From the NCBI RefSeq assembly GCF_900103215.1, contig NZ_FNGV01000001.1, positions 868,001 through 932,000 of the forward strand: a stretch of DNA of 64,000 nt. The letters run 5' to 3'. The translations under genes were made by a program, and so were the position numbers. The notes under the pieces were generated by a model. It saw only the letters and a program-made list of their open reading frames with translations, was not told the DNA's origin and searched no databases. Every line of letters starts with the position of its first letter. Within the stretch, counting starts at the first letter, position 1. This document shows positions 1-8,808 of this stretch, piece by piece. The DNA comes from Kriegella aquimaris (GTDB lineage Bacteria; Bacteroidota; Bacteroidia; Flavobacteriales; Flavobacteriaceae).

Positions 1-1
1 G

Positions 2-340
2 CAATATAATGTTGACATCGAGGAAATTCACCACACCCAAAAACTTGATTCCCCTAGCGGTACTGCAATAACCCTTGCAGAAGGTATTATTGCCAATACC
101 GATTATACGGGTTGGAAACTTGACGAAGCGCCCAAAGGCGAAATACCGATTATAGCAAGACGTATTGCTGATACACCAGGAACCCATACCGTGAATTATG
201 AAAGTGAAGTTGACACTATAGCTATAGTTCATACGGCCCATAATCGCCAAGGCTTTGCCCTAGGTGCGGTCATTGCAGCCGAATGGATTGTTGGAAAGAA
301 AGGTGTTTTCACAATGAAAGATGTGTTAAACCTTGGTTAA
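2..340 (+). CDS. dapB: 4-hydroxy-tetrahydrodipicolinate reductase, C-terminal part
   Basis: DapB reduces the dihydrodipicolinate precursor in the lysine/diaminopimelate pathway in the cytoplasm. The reading frame is open from the first bases and ends with TAA at 338-340. The translated part carries HHTQKLDSPSGTA (the family signature with the substrate-binding Lys and the SGTA loop) and a C-terminal block ending GVFTMKDVLNLG, which is the normal DapB end. The N-terminal NAD(P)-binding half lies outside the window. A 200-base gap without a gene separates it from lepB, which follows on the same strand; I see no clear terminator there. Confidence 0.93.
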   Translation, partial: QYNVDIEEIHHTQKLDSPSGTAITLAEGIIANTDYTGWKLDEAPKGEIPIIARRIADTPGTHTVNYESEVDTIAIVHTAHNRQGFALGAVIAAEWIVGKKGVFTMKDVLNLG

Positions 341-540
341 CAAATCTTTTATTTATGCCATAAATGTACTTATTTGCAAAGAATTCAAAGGAATTTCAAA
401 AAATGGGAATATCTTAAAATGATACCCGCGAGACCCAGATAACTTTGTAAAGACGTTTGATATAACTGAAAACAATACCCTTGGTCAAAAAAGTAACAAA
501 TAGTAACCCAACTTCATAATACCAAATCTAAAGAACAAAC

Positions 541-2244
541 ATGGATACGACACAGTGGATCATATTTATACTCATAATACAGGTCATCCATTTTTTGGGT
601 ACTTGGAAGTTATACGTAAAGGCGGGTAGAAAGGCCTGGGAAGCTGCAATTCCCATCTACAACGCTGTGGTTCTTATGCAGATCATCAACCGTCCGAAGT
701 GGTGGGTTATTCTTCTTTTTATCCCCATCATTAATTTATTGATGTTCCCTGTTATTTGGGTTGAGACCATTAGAAGTTTTGGAAGAAATAACCTTCTTGA
801 GACCTGGTTGGTCATTTTAACACTAGGTTTTTATATCTATTATGTCAACTATATGCTTGACGTCAAGTACATAGAAGACCGTGACCTTCACCCAAGAACC
901 GGTTTGGGCGAATGGGTAAGTTCCATTGTCTTTGCTATTGTAGCCGCCACATTGGTGCACACCTATTTCATTCAACCTTATGTAATACCTACCCCTTCAT
1001 TGGAACGCACCTTGCGTGTGGGCGATTTTCTTTTTGTTAGCAAGTTTCACTATGGCGCCCGGGCACCAATGACTACTATTGCGGCCCCCATGGTTCATGA
1101 TACCATTCCGAAATTGGGTATTCGCTCCTACCTGAACAAACCGCAACTCCCCTATTTTAGGTTACCAGGTTTTACAAAAGTAGACCGTAATGACATCGTT
1201 GTATTCAGTTGGCCTGCAGATACGGTACGTGTATTTTTCAAGAAAGAAGCTGGCGTAAAAAAGCCGATCGATAAAAAATCAAATTACGTAAAACGATGTG
1301 TCGGTATTCCCGGTGATTCACTGTCGGTAGTTGATGGCTATGTCTTCATCAATGGCAATCAATTAAAACTTTCGGATCGTGCCAAACCCCAATATGATTA
1401 TAGGGTGTACGCACAAAATGGGGTTTCTTCACGGATACTTTCTGAAGTCGGACTTTCTGATTTCAACAGACAGTATGTTGCCCAATCATTGAGCCAGCCC
1501 CAGAGAATTGCCCTGCAGAGAAATGGCTATGGCGTTTATGATCAGGGGCAATCAGGTGTAGTTATTCTAACAGACCACAAAGGCATCTCTCCCGACCTTA
1601 TTCGACAAAATCGTTTGGCCCTGCAAGAAATAGCCGATAGAACTCGCATTATTACGGCTACCGATGAAATGGTCACTAAACTTAAAAGCAATAGTACCAT
1701 CGACTCCGTAGTGCGTATCGTGACGCCTAAGGGACAAAGAGGTGTTGGATTGTTTCCCCAAAGCCCCGATTACGATTGGAATTATGACAACATGGGGCCT
1801 ATTTATATTCCTGAAAAAGGAAAAACCGTGGATTTGAATCTTAAAGTACTACCCTTATACAAGAAAATCATTCGCGATTACGAGAATAATACAATTAGCG
1901 TTTCGGGAAATCAAATCAGTATCAACGGTAAGCCGACCGACACCTACACCTTTAAACAAGATTACTATTGGATGATGGGTGATAACAGGGCACACTCTGA
2001 AGATAGTCGCGCCTGGGGATACGTTCCTGAGAATCATATCGTGGGAACCCCGATTTTTATTTGGATGAGCATTGAAAATTTCAATGACGGACTTTCCAAT
2101 TGGGAAGTGCGTTGGGACCGGGTATTTACCACTGTCAATGGCAATGGTGAACCTGTTTCATATTTCAAATACTTTTTGATTGCCTTAGCAGCTTGGTTTG
2201 TATTCGATTATTTCAGGAAAAAGAAACTAAAAGGAAAAAGTTGA
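541..2244 (+). CDS. lepB: signal peptidase I, long Bacteroidota form
   Basis: Membrane peptidase that removes signal peptides from exported preproteins. At 567 residues it is about twice the size of a typical bacterial LepB. Residues 1-115 form an extra hydrophobic N-terminal region with several membrane segments, and a further segment at about 125-145 anchors the catalytic domain. The nucleophile is probably Ser153 in IPTPSLERTL, and the general base Lys251 in KRCVGIPGDS. The box E motif MGDNRAHSEDSRAWG lies near residue 480. Between the catalytic boxes and the C-terminus sits a long insert (about 265-440) typical of this phylum. A last hydrophobic segment lies near 545. ATG start; function is certain, the role of the N-terminal region is not. 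Confidence 0.95.
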   Translation: MDTTQWIIFILIIQVIHFLGTWKLYVKAGRKAWEAAIPIYNAVVLMQIINRPKWWVILLFIPIINLLMFPVIWVETIRSFGRNNLLETWLVILTLGFYIYYVNYMLDVKYIEDRDLHPRTGLGEWVSSIVFAIVAATLVHTYFIQPYVIPTPSLERTLRVGDFLFVSKFHYGARAPMTTIAAPMVHDTIPKLGIRSYLNKPQLPYFRLPGFTKVDRNDIVVFSWPADTVRVFFKKEAGVKKPIDKKSNYVKRCVGIPGDSLSVVDGYVFINGNQLKLSDRAKPQYDYRVYAQNGVSSRILSEVGLSDFNRQYVAQSLSQPQRIALQRNGYGVYDQGQSGVVILTDHKGISPDLIRQNRLALQEIADRTRIITATDEMVTKLKSNSTIDSVVRIVTPKGQRGVGLFPQSPDYDWNYDNMGPIYIPEKGKTVDLNLKVLPLYKKIIRDYENNTISVSGNQISINGKPTDTYTFKQDYYWMMGDNRAHSEDSRAWGYVPENHIVGTPIFIWMSIENFNDGLSNWEVRWDRVFTTVNGNGEPVSYFKYFLIALAAWFVFDYFRKKKLKGKS

Positions 2245-2446
2245 TTTTGGAATTTTGTTTTTTACCATAGATAACTTAATGGTGCCTAAAACAATACTAG
2301 AGAAGATTTAAAAGCCCGGAAAGGTTGAAATCGCCTGTGGCGCTTCCTTTTTATAGAGATAGAAGCTATCGAAAACGAAGCAGTAAATTCAAACAAACCT
2401 TTCGTTTTGAATATATTTTATCATAGAATTAAAATTCAGTCTCATA

Positions 2447-3079
2447 GTGAAAGCCCTTCTCCATCCGACATATTTCCCTGATATAGCAACGTTCGCCACG
2501 ATAGTACAACATGATGTGGAATGGGAAGTTAAAGACAATTACCAAAAACAGACCTACCGTAACCGGTGCTATATCGCTACCGACTTCGGCAGGCATTTGC
2601 TCAGTATTCCAATTAGCCATGTGGGCAGAAAAGAAGGGCGGCAAAAATATGAAGACGTGCAGTTGGACAACTCATACTCATGGCAGCGTCAACATTGGCG
2701 AACCTTGCAGACTGCTTATCGAACTTCACCGTTTTTTGAATTCTATGAAGATGATATTGCACCCCTGTTTGAAAATGAGTTTGATCTCTTACTCGACTAT
2801 AACCTAAAGACCATTGAGACCGTCGTTGATTGTCTTCAGATTGAGATGCCCCAGGCAAAATCTCAAAAATTCGAACGTAGTCCTCAAGATATCCAAGACG
2901 CCCGTTTCTTGGTCAACGCAAAAAAAAATCCGCTATTGGAACAAGCAACATACGTACAGGTTTTTGGCGATCGTCATGGGTTCATAAAAAACTGTAGTAT
3001 TTTAGACCTGCTTTTTAATGAGGGAACGAACGCCCTGGGATATCTTCAAAACTTGAATTTACCCTTTCTAAATGCTTAG
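2447..3079 (+). CDS. WbqC-like family protein
   Basis: A 210-residue cytoplasmic protein of the WbqC-like family. The N-terminus KALLHPTYFPDIATF and the later WQRQHWRTLQTAYRTSPFFEFYED block are the family landmarks. Some WbqC members sit in O-antigen or glycan gene clusters, but the biochemical role is not established; here it sits next to lepB, an order common in Flavobacteriaceae. The start codon is GTG at 2447; no better ATG precedes the conserved N-terminus. Its last 8 bases overlap the next gene, so the two are probably co-transcribed. Confidence 0.85.
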   Translation: MKALLHPTYFPDIATFATIVQHDVEWEVKDNYQKQTYRNRCYIATDFGRHLLSIPISHVGRKEGRQKYEDVQLDNSYSWQRQHWRTLQTAYRTSPFFEFYEDDIAPLFENEFDLLLDYNLKTIETVVDCLQIEMPQAKSQKFERSPQDIQDARFLVNAKKNPLLEQATYVQVFGDRHGFIKNCSILDLLFNEGTNALGYLQNLNLPFLNA

Positions 3080-3395
3080 ATTCTTTGTTCATTACGGCAT
3101 ACATTTTCTGGTACCTATTGCGATAGGGTTCCTTTTCTTTAAAGAACATCGACTCCGAGTAACGCTTATTCTTTTGGCCGCAATTCTCATCGATGTAGAT
3201 CACCTATTGGCAAACCCGGTTTTTGATTCGGAGCGTTGTAGCATTAACTTCCACCCGCTGCACTCCTATTGGGCTATTGCCATCTATTTCGGGCTTTTCA
3301 TCGTAAAGAAGACCCGTATCATTGGGCTGGCATTACTCATTCATATACTGGCCGATTGGGCCGACTGTTTACTAATCACCTTTGATCCGAAATGA
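3072..3395 (+). CDS. DUF6122 small membrane protein
   Basis: A 107-residue protein with three to four predicted membrane segments (about 8-22, 28-42, 65-80, 85-100). It contains IDVDHLLANPVFD and FHPLHSYWAIAI, an arrangement of Asp and His residues in membrane helices reminiscent of the YdjM-type metal-dependent membrane hydrolases, and I recognise it as the DUF6122 family. The function is unknown. It overlaps the end of the WbqC gene by 8 bases and its own 3-prime end overlaps the convergent endonuclease/exonuclease/phosphatase gene by 24 bases, so no space remains for a separate terminator. Confidence 0.75.
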   Translation: MLRFFVHYGIHFLVPIAIGFLFFKEHRLRVTLILLAAILIDVDHLLANPVFDSERCSINFHPLHSYWAIAIYFGLFIVKKTRIIGLALLIHILADWADCLLITFDPK

Positions 3396-4403
3396 TGCCA
3401 TTACCGGAAAGTGGTCGGAATATTTAACATTGAAGTTCTTATGTTCAAGAACTTCGAATGAGTTATCGGCAAAAATAAAATCGATACGCAACGGAATGCC
3501 CAGAAAATCATAGGTGCGCCCCAGACCATTTCCCTCTTCTATAAAAGTATCTTGCCGGTCTCCTTTGATAATATGATATACATTTGAAAACTGGGTATTG
3601 TTAAAGTCGCCACAGATGATCGTTTTATAGTCTACCGTTTGCATATGCTCCCGCACTAACTTAGCCTGTTCCTCCTGCTTTTTAAACCTACCGGTAACCC
3701 TGCGATACAACTTATCGGAAGCCTCTGATCTTAGCACGCCTGTGCCCGGTGTAATGCCCAACGACTCTAAATGAAGGTCGTAAATTCGTATGGTATCGTT
3801 TTTAAAAAGAATATCGGCATAGGCCCCATTGTTATAGCTCTTCGGAAAATTCAATAGCTGTGCATCGATGATGGGGTATTTTGAAAATATACCTAAAAGC
3901 AAGTGGCCTCCATTTTTTATAAATTCTAAATGTTTATAGGGATAATTCACATATTCTTTTCTTCTTAAATACCCCACTTCTTGGAAGCAAACAATATCAG
4001 GATCCTGACTATCGACTAAGTCCTTAATATCTTCAAAAACTCTCGGACTATCTATATGACCATCCTTATTAAAAGTTCGAACATTATAACTTAAGACACG
4101 TAAATCTGGAGAGACTTTATTCTTTTTATCGGAAAAATCAAATTTTACAAAGGCTCCCATCGTCAAATACCCCAACACAAGTATCGATAACGATAATAGC
4201 ATTTGTCGTCTTCCTTTTAAAATCCAAAAAAACAAAAAAAGGAAATTGACGCCCACTAGAACAGGAACCGTTAAACTCAATATCGACAAAAAGGCAATAT
4301 GCTCTGTAGATATATGCGGTACCAAACAGGCCAATAGCAATAGAAATGCAAAAATTAAATTAAAAAAGAATACGATTTTATTTAAAATTGATAATCCTTT
4401 CAC
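3372..4403 (-). CDS. endonuclease/exonuclease/phosphatase family membrane protein
   Basis: 343 residues. The first about 95 residues hold three membrane segments; the rest is an endonuclease/exonuclease/phosphatase (EEP) catalytic fold. Motifs in order: LSYNVRTFN, FQEVGYL (metal-binding Glu), LHLESLG, ICGDFNNTQFSN (Asp/Asn pair) and YSDHFPVMASF (terminal Asp-His). The active site probably faces the periplasm, which is inference from the membrane segments. The substrate is unknown; the family includes DNases and phosphodiesterases. The start is GTG (reverse complement of CAC at 4401-4403), four bases after the rhomboid stop codon. It is the last gene of a long minus-strand run. Confidence 0.85.
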   Translation of the reverse strand: MKGLSILNKIVFFFNLIFAFLLLLACLVPHISTEHIAFLSILSLTVPVLVGVNFLFLFFWILKGRRQMLLSLSILVLGYLTMGAFVKFDFSDKKNKVSPDLRVLSYNVRTFNKDGHIDSPRVFEDIKDLVDSQDPDIVCFQEVGYLRRKEYVNYPYKHLEFIKNGGHLLLGIFSKYPIIDAQLLNFPKSYNNGAYADILFKNDTIRIYDLHLESLGITPGTGVLRSEASDKLYRRVTGRFKKQEEQAKLVREHMQTVDYKTIICGDFNNTQFSNVYHIIKGDRQDTFIEEGNGLGRTYDFLGIPLRIDFIFADNSFEVLEHKNFNVKYSDHFPVMASFRIKGD

Positions 4404-4407
4404 GTAT

Positions 4408-5283
4408 TCAGTCTTCTTTACCTGCCTTGAACAAAAAATCCTTTTCTGCCTTTGAAAGGCTCTCGTATCCCGACTTACTTATTTTATCGAGTATGGCATC
4501 TATTTTCCGTTGATGGCTTTCTTTGTCGGAGTTTACTTTGGAGCGCGTCGTGGATTTTTGTTTTCGATACACCGTTTTGAGCGGTGCCTTCTTCTCCCCT
4601 TTTTTAAAAAGGTTGGCAACCGCGTCCAATACCCTGGCAAAACCGCTGCCAATATCATGCCCTTTCACCAATTGTCTTGCATACATATACCCTAAAAGCG
4701 CCCCACCCAAATGAGCCAAGTTTCCGCCTGCATTACCACCGTATGGCATTTGTATAAAATCTAATAAAACTACAAAAGCACCGATATACCATAGTTTGAC
4801 ATTGAAAAAAACTACCCTTACTTCTTGATTGGGAATATAGGCACATATAAATATCAATACGGCCCTTACTCCCGCCGATGCACCTACCAGAACGGCATTA
4901 ACTTCAAAAAAAGCAGGAAATACGTTATACCCTAACATAAAGAAGAGACCTCCTAGAATAACGCCCAATAAATAGACATTTAAAAATCGTTTGCCGTCGA
5001 ACAGATTGAGAAAAATGCGTCCTACAAAATAAAGCACGAGCATATTCCAGAAAATATGACTCAATCCACCATGAAAGAAAGAATAGGTGACCAACGCCCA
5101 TGGCTGCATCAGAAAGTCAAAAAAATCGTTGGGAAGTTGAAACCATTGCACGATGCTATTCTTGTTCATTCCCATTAAAAACGGAATCAAACCGTTCAAG
5201 ATAAAGACAAGGACGTTTATGGCAATAAGCTTTTCAGCTACGTTCAGCCTGGCAATTTGATATCTAAGGTTACCTGAATTCAT
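4408..5283 (-). CDS. rhomboid-family intramembrane protein, GASA variant
   Basis: Predicted six-segment rhomboid-type intramembrane serine protease of 291 residues. The candidate nucleophile is Ser136 in VGASAGVRAV and the catalytic His191 in NLAHLGGALLGY; HGGLSHIFWNM near 71-81 is the usual first conserved helix. The loop reads GASA rather than the common GASG. A soluble basic C-terminal tail of about 85 residues follows the last helix. I place the start at ATG 5283 because a longer reading would need TTG at 5295 and would overlap the first rhomboid gene. The two rhomboid genes are two bases apart, so they look like a tandem duplication with translational coupling. Confidence 0.88.
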   Translation of the reverse strand: MNSGNLRYQIARLNVAEKLIAINVLVFILNGLIPFLMGMNKNSIVQWFQLPNDFFDFLMQPWALVTYSFFHGGLSHIFWNMLVLYFVGRIFLNLFDGKRFLNVYLLGVILGGLFFMLGYNVFPAFFEVNAVLVGASAGVRAVLIFICAYIPNQEVRVVFFNVKLWYIGAFVVLLDFIQMPYGGNAGGNLAHLGGALLGYMYARQLVKGHDIGSGFARVLDAVANLFKKGEKKAPLKTVYRKQKSTTRSKVNSDKESHQRKIDAILDKISKSGYESLSKAEKDFLFKAGKED

Positions 5284-5285
5284 AT

Positions 5286-6020
5286 TTAGTTCCAACGCTT
5301 ATTATTGAACTGATTCTTTTTCCAATACCACATCATAACAAAACCGGCGACAGCTCCACCGATATGGGCAAAATGGGCAATGCCCGTTGAGTAGTTGCTA
5401 AAACCGAAAAATAGGTCGCCAGCAATCATCAAAGGAACAAAATACTTCGCTTTGATAGGGATCGGCAAAAAAATCAGCATTAATTCCGCCTCTGAATACA
5501 TAAAGGCAAAGGCGACAAGAATACCATAAATCGCCCCCGAAGCCCCCACAGCAGGCGTATTATAGGCACTTAAAAAGCTATCAACCTTGGCTTGCCCTAT
5601 AATATCGTTCCAACTGGGACTATATTTTCCGTTCGCTATAATTTCAATAATTTGACTTTTAGGTATGCCGCTCTCGACTAAAGCATTCAACCCGCCATTG
5701 AAGCTATAATAGTTCATGGCCGTATGAAGCACTGCCGCACCGATACCTGCTGAAAAATAAAAGAAAAGAAACTTATTGCGTCCCCAAATACGCTCCAAAG
5801 GTGTGCCGAATGCCCATAAGGCATACATATTAAATGCGATATGCATAAAACCGCCATGCATAAACATATGGGTTATTATTTGCCATGCTTGAAAATTAGC
5901 ATTTTCAGGAAACCATAGCGCCAACCAAAGGTACATTTGATCCCCATAAATCTGTGTAGCGATAAAAAATAGAACATTTATTATCAGAAGATGCTTTACC
6001 GCATCGGTCATATTTCCCAT
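5286..6020 (-). CDS. rhomboid family intramembrane serine protease
   Basis: 244 residues with six or seven membrane helices. It carries a complete rhomboid catalytic dyad: Ser161 in VGASGAIYGIL and His219 in HFAHIGGAVAGF, plus HMFMHGGFMHIAFNMYALW near 51-69. A loop of about 50 residues (105-155) between helices is longer than in the next gene. The ATG abuts the mutL stop codon directly, so it is read in the same transcript. Family knowledge: rhomboids cleave membrane proteins within or near the bilayer; the substrates here cannot be guessed. Confidence 0.93.
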   Translation of the reverse strand: MGNMTDAVKHLLIINVLFFIATQIYGDQMYLWLALWFPENANFQAWQIITHMFMHGGFMHIAFNMYALWAFGTPLERIWGRNKFLFFYFSAGIGAAVLHTAMNYYSFNGGLNALVESGIPKSQIIEIIANGKYSPSWNDIIGQAKVDSFLSAYNTPAVGASGAIYGILVAFAFMYSEAELMLIFLPIPIKAKYFVPLMIAGDLFFGFSNYSTGIAHFAHIGGAVAGFVMMWYWKKNQFNNKRWN

Positions 6021-7868
6021 TTACATAAATTTTTTATCGATTTCATCTTCCGTTATAGTCACAAATATGGGCTTATTGAATGGGCTAACCCGTGATTCTT
6101 TACAGGCAAATAGATTATTTACCAACGCCAACTGAGACTCATTGTCTAAGACTTCTCCAGTTTTAACAGACAGTGTCTTCGCGAGTGTCTTTGATAATAT
6201 ATCGGCTTGGGAAAAGCTATTTTCTTCCACCTCGAGTTGATAATCGGAAATAAGTTGATCTAATACCATGCCTGCCTCACTCTCAGTTACCATTAAGGGC
6301 ACTCCCGTAATTTGAAACGATTCCCCTTCAATTTCTTCAAATGCAAAACCGATTGCCGTCAGGTTATTTTGAATATCTTTTAGGATTGCCATATCGGCCT
6401 TCGAAAAAGAAAGTGACAAAGGAAATAATAATTGCTGGCTTACCGCTTCTTTTATAGTACTATTCCTTAAAAACTTTTCATAAAGCACACGTTGGTGCGC
6501 CCTACTTTGATCAATAACGACCATGCCCGACTTTATGGTAGTTACGATATATTTTCGACGTAATTGAAATGTTGTGGCAACAGATTCGATTTCCTCTTTT
6601 TGATTTTGGAAAATAGATCCTGTAATCGTATCTGATTCAAAATATACATCTTTAGCGTTTTGGCTCCCCGATTGTGATTCGAGACCAACATACAAATTCT
6701 CCCATCCTTGTGTATTGGGCTTCGTATAAGTTCTGTTTATTGTTGTTCTCTGATTGGCTTCTGCAAAGGGATTGAACCCTGAATCGACCGTGACCTTGGG
6801 TTGAATAATCGCCTTGTTCTTGTAATCATAGGGCGTCTGCATGTTCTCGTCATGCTCAAAATCAAGGGCCGGCGCAATATTGAACTGCCCCAGACTGTGC
6901 TTGACGCATGACCGTAAAATGGCGTACAACGTTTGCTCATCATCAAACTTCACCTCTGTTTTAGTGGGATGGATATTGATATCAATCGAAGAAGGATCCA
7001 CTTCCAAATAAATAAAATACCCAGGGTGGGTACCCGATTTTATCAGTCCTTCAAATGCTGCAACCACCGAATGGTGCAAATAAGGACTTCTAATAAACCT
7101 ATGATTTACGAAAAAAAACTGCTCACCCCTACTTCGCTTGGCAAACTCCGGTTTATTGATAAAACCACTGATTTTTACCACTTTTGTATCCTCTTGAATC
7201 GGTACTAATTTCTGATTCGTCTTGCTACCAAAAACATGAACGATTCGCTGCCTATGATTGGCTTTCGGCAAACTAAAAAGTTCGCTACCATTATTATAAT
7301 AATGAAATTCTATGTTCGGATGTGCCAATGCGACCCTATGAAATTCATCGGTAATATGTCGAAGCTCGACTTGATGTGATTTCAAGAAATTTCTTCTTGC
7401 GGGAATATTGAAAAACAGATTTTTGACCGTTAATGAAGTTCCTTTGGGCGTTACGGCCACTTCTTGATGAACAATTTTACTGCCTTCTATTTTCAAATGC
7501 GTACCCACTTCATCGTGCTCAGGTTTGGTAAGCATCTCAACGTGGGCGATTGCGGCAATCGATGCCAGTGCCTCACCTCGGAATCCTTTGGTATCTAAGC
7601 AAAATAGATCCTCGGCCTTTTGGATTTTGGAAGTAGCATGACGTTCAAAGCTCAAGCGTGCATCGGTAACACTCATACCAATACCATTGTCGACCACTTG
7701 GATCAAACTTTTACCACCATCCTTTATGATTAATTTTATTTCAGTAGCCTGAGCATCTATAGCGTTCTCCAACAATTCTTTTACAACCGAGGCGGGACGC
7801 TGCACTACTTCTCCTGCTGCTATCTGATTTGCAACATGGTCGGGTAGAAGTTTTATGATATCTGCCAT
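6021..7868 (-). CDS. mutL: DNA mismatch repair protein MutL
   Basis: 615 residues. The N-terminal GHKL ATPase is complete: ELLENAIDAQATE (31-43), VVDNGIGM (58-65), RHATSK (76-81) and FRGEALASIAAIAHV (96-110), with NIPARRNFLKS near 154. The C-terminal dimerisation domain is present, but the endonuclease motif of MutH-less MutL proteins (DQHAxxE) reads DQSRAHQ at 453-459 and the CPHGRP-type motif reads SPFNKP at 595-600. The nicking site therefore looks lost. It couples a mismatch signal from MutS to strand removal. The ATG overlaps the stop codon of the preceding small gene by one base. Confidence 0.97.
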   Translation of the reverse strand: MADIIKLLPDHVANQIAAGEVVQRPASVVKELLENAIDAQATEIKLIIKDGGKSLIQVVDNGIGMSVTDARLSFERHATSKIQKAEDLFCLDTKGFRGEALASIAAIAHVEMLTKPEHDEVGTHLKIEGSKIVHQEVAVTPKGTSLTVKNLFFNIPARRNFLKSHQVELRHITDEFHRVALAHPNIEFHYYNNGSELFSLPKANHRQRIVHVFGSKTNQKLVPIQEDTKVVKISGFINKPEFAKRSRGEQFFFVNHRFIRSPYLHHSVVAAFEGLIKSGTHPGYFIYLEVDPSSIDINIHPTKTEVKFDDEQTLYAILRSCVKHSLGQFNIAPALDFEHDENMQTPYDYKNKAIIQPKVTVDSGFNPFAEANQRTTINRTYTKPNTQGWENLYVGLESQSGSQNAKDVYFESDTITGSIFQNQKEEIESVATTFQLRRKYIVTTIKSGMVVIDQSRAHQRVLYEKFLRNSTIKEAVSQQLLFPLSLSFSKADMAILKDIQNNLTAIGFAFEEIEGESFQITGVPLMVTESEAGMVLDQLISDYQLEVEENSFSQADILSKTLAKTLSVKTGEVLDNESQLALVNNLFACKESRVSPFNKPIFVTITEDEIDKKFM

Positions 7869-8167
7869 TATTTAGGGAAGAATATAGAAAGCTCAAAATC
7901 GATAATGTAAAGAAAAATCAATACCAACACCGCGATTATTACGAGCATTCTAATTTTAAGATTACGGTCACCTACCACTTTCATGTCATCCACAGCATTA
8001 TTGATTTTATTCTTTAGGCCTCTCGTGGTATGCGCGGTAGAGCGAAACTTATCAAACCTATGTTCAAGTTTATAAGGGCTACCCTCCCCTTTGTCATCGT
8101 AGTAACGGGGTGAATAGTTGAACGATTTGTTCTTTCGTAACTTTGTAAATTTTGAAAACATTCCCAT
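7868..8167 (-). CDS. small membrane protein between ribH and mutL
   Basis: 99 residues. A highly charged N-terminal part (RKNKSFNYSPRYYDDKGEGSPYKLEHRFDKFR) is followed by one membrane segment at about 73-95, so it is probably a tail-anchored inner membrane protein. As I recall, homologues in this family of bacteria are sometimes labelled riboflavin synthase beta subunit, apparently borrowed from the neighbouring ribH; nothing in the sequence supports an enzymatic role. I chose ATG 8167 over TTG 8176, because the TTG lies inside a TAACTTTG -7 box. Function unknown. Confidence 0.7.
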   Translation of the reverse strand: MGMFSKFTKLRKNKSFNYSPRYYDDKGEGSPYKLEHRFDKFRSTAHTTRGLKNKINNAVDDMKVVGDRNLKIRMLVIIAVLVLIFLYIIDFELSIFFPK

Positions 8168-8173
8168 GGATTT

Positions 8174-8181
8174 CAAAGTTA
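8174..8181 (-). promoter_or_regulatory. -7 box TAACTTTG in front of the small membrane gene and mutL
   Basis: The minus-strand octamer TAACTTTG matches the Bacteroidota -7 consensus TAnnTTTG and ends 6 bases before the ATG at 8167. Transcription would then begin at or very near the start codon, which would make the mRNA leaderless. No good -33 TTG is seen at the usual 19-21 base spacing, so the call is tentative. Confidence 0.4.
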
Positions 8182-8322
8182 CTCAAAATCAAAAAACATG
8201 CCGTTAACCTAGTGTCAAAATTTGTTAACACTACCAGAAAATTCGGGGTTATATCTATTTTTTGGAAATAATTCGGAAAGATCTCCCAAAGACAGCACGA
8301 TTTTATGACTTAGACCAAAAGG

Positions 8323-8805
8323 TTACGCACCCAGTTTTGCCATCTTTATCGCCGCAATCGCGGCTTCGGTGCCCTTATTTCCATGTTTGCCACCACTACG
8401 CTCTTGTGCTTGTTGCAAAGTATTGTCGGTCAACACACAGAATATGACAGGAACATCGAATTTTACATTTAAGTCTTTGATTCCCTGTGCTGCTGCGCTA
8501 CAAACAAAATCAAAATGTTGGGTTTCTCCACGGATAACGCTTCCGATAGCGATAACGGCATCAACCTTCTCTGAAGTTATGAGTTTCTTACAACCATATG
8601 TGAGCTCAAAGCTCCCAGGCACATTCCATCGAATAATATTGTCAGATTGTGCACCACAATCGACCAAGGCCTCTATGGCGCCATTAAAAAGTCCCTCAGT
8701 TATCGATTCATTCCACTCCGCAACCACAATTCCGAATCGCAAATCTTTTGCGTCGGGCACCGTAGCCTTATCGTAGACCGATAAATTTTTATTCGCCGTG
8801 GCCAT
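8323..8805 (-). CDS. ribH: 6,7-dimethyl-8-ribityllumazine synthase
   Basis: 160 residues, normal length. Lumazine synthase joins the ribityl-aminouracil with dihydroxybutanone phosphate in the penultimate step of riboflavin synthesis and assembles as pentamers or icosahedra. Family landmarks are [24 protein letters not shown], the [10 protein letters not shown] loop, [23 protein letters not shown] (which contains the catalytic His region) and [27 protein letters not shown] near the C-terminus. It starts three bases after the TPR gene and the two are probably one transcript. A gap of about 150 bases, holding an imperfect hairpin (TAGTGT at 8210-8215 against ACACTA at 8228-8233), separates it from the next gene. 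Confidence 0.97.
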   Translation of the reverse strand: MATANKNLSVYDKATVPDAKDLRFGIVVAEWNESITEGLFNGAIEALVDCGAQSDNIIRWNVPGSFELTYGCKKLITSEKVDAVIAIGSVIRGETQHFDFVCSAAAQGIKDLNVKFDVPVIFCVLTDNTLQQAQERSGGKHGNKGTEAAIAAIKMAKLGA

Positions 8806-8808
8806 TAA

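Noticed and set aside
8161-8240. Terminator after ribH
   Set aside because: TAGTGT/ACACTA forms a stem with a mismatch, but the T-run is about 15 bases off, and the region also carries a promoter for the next gene.
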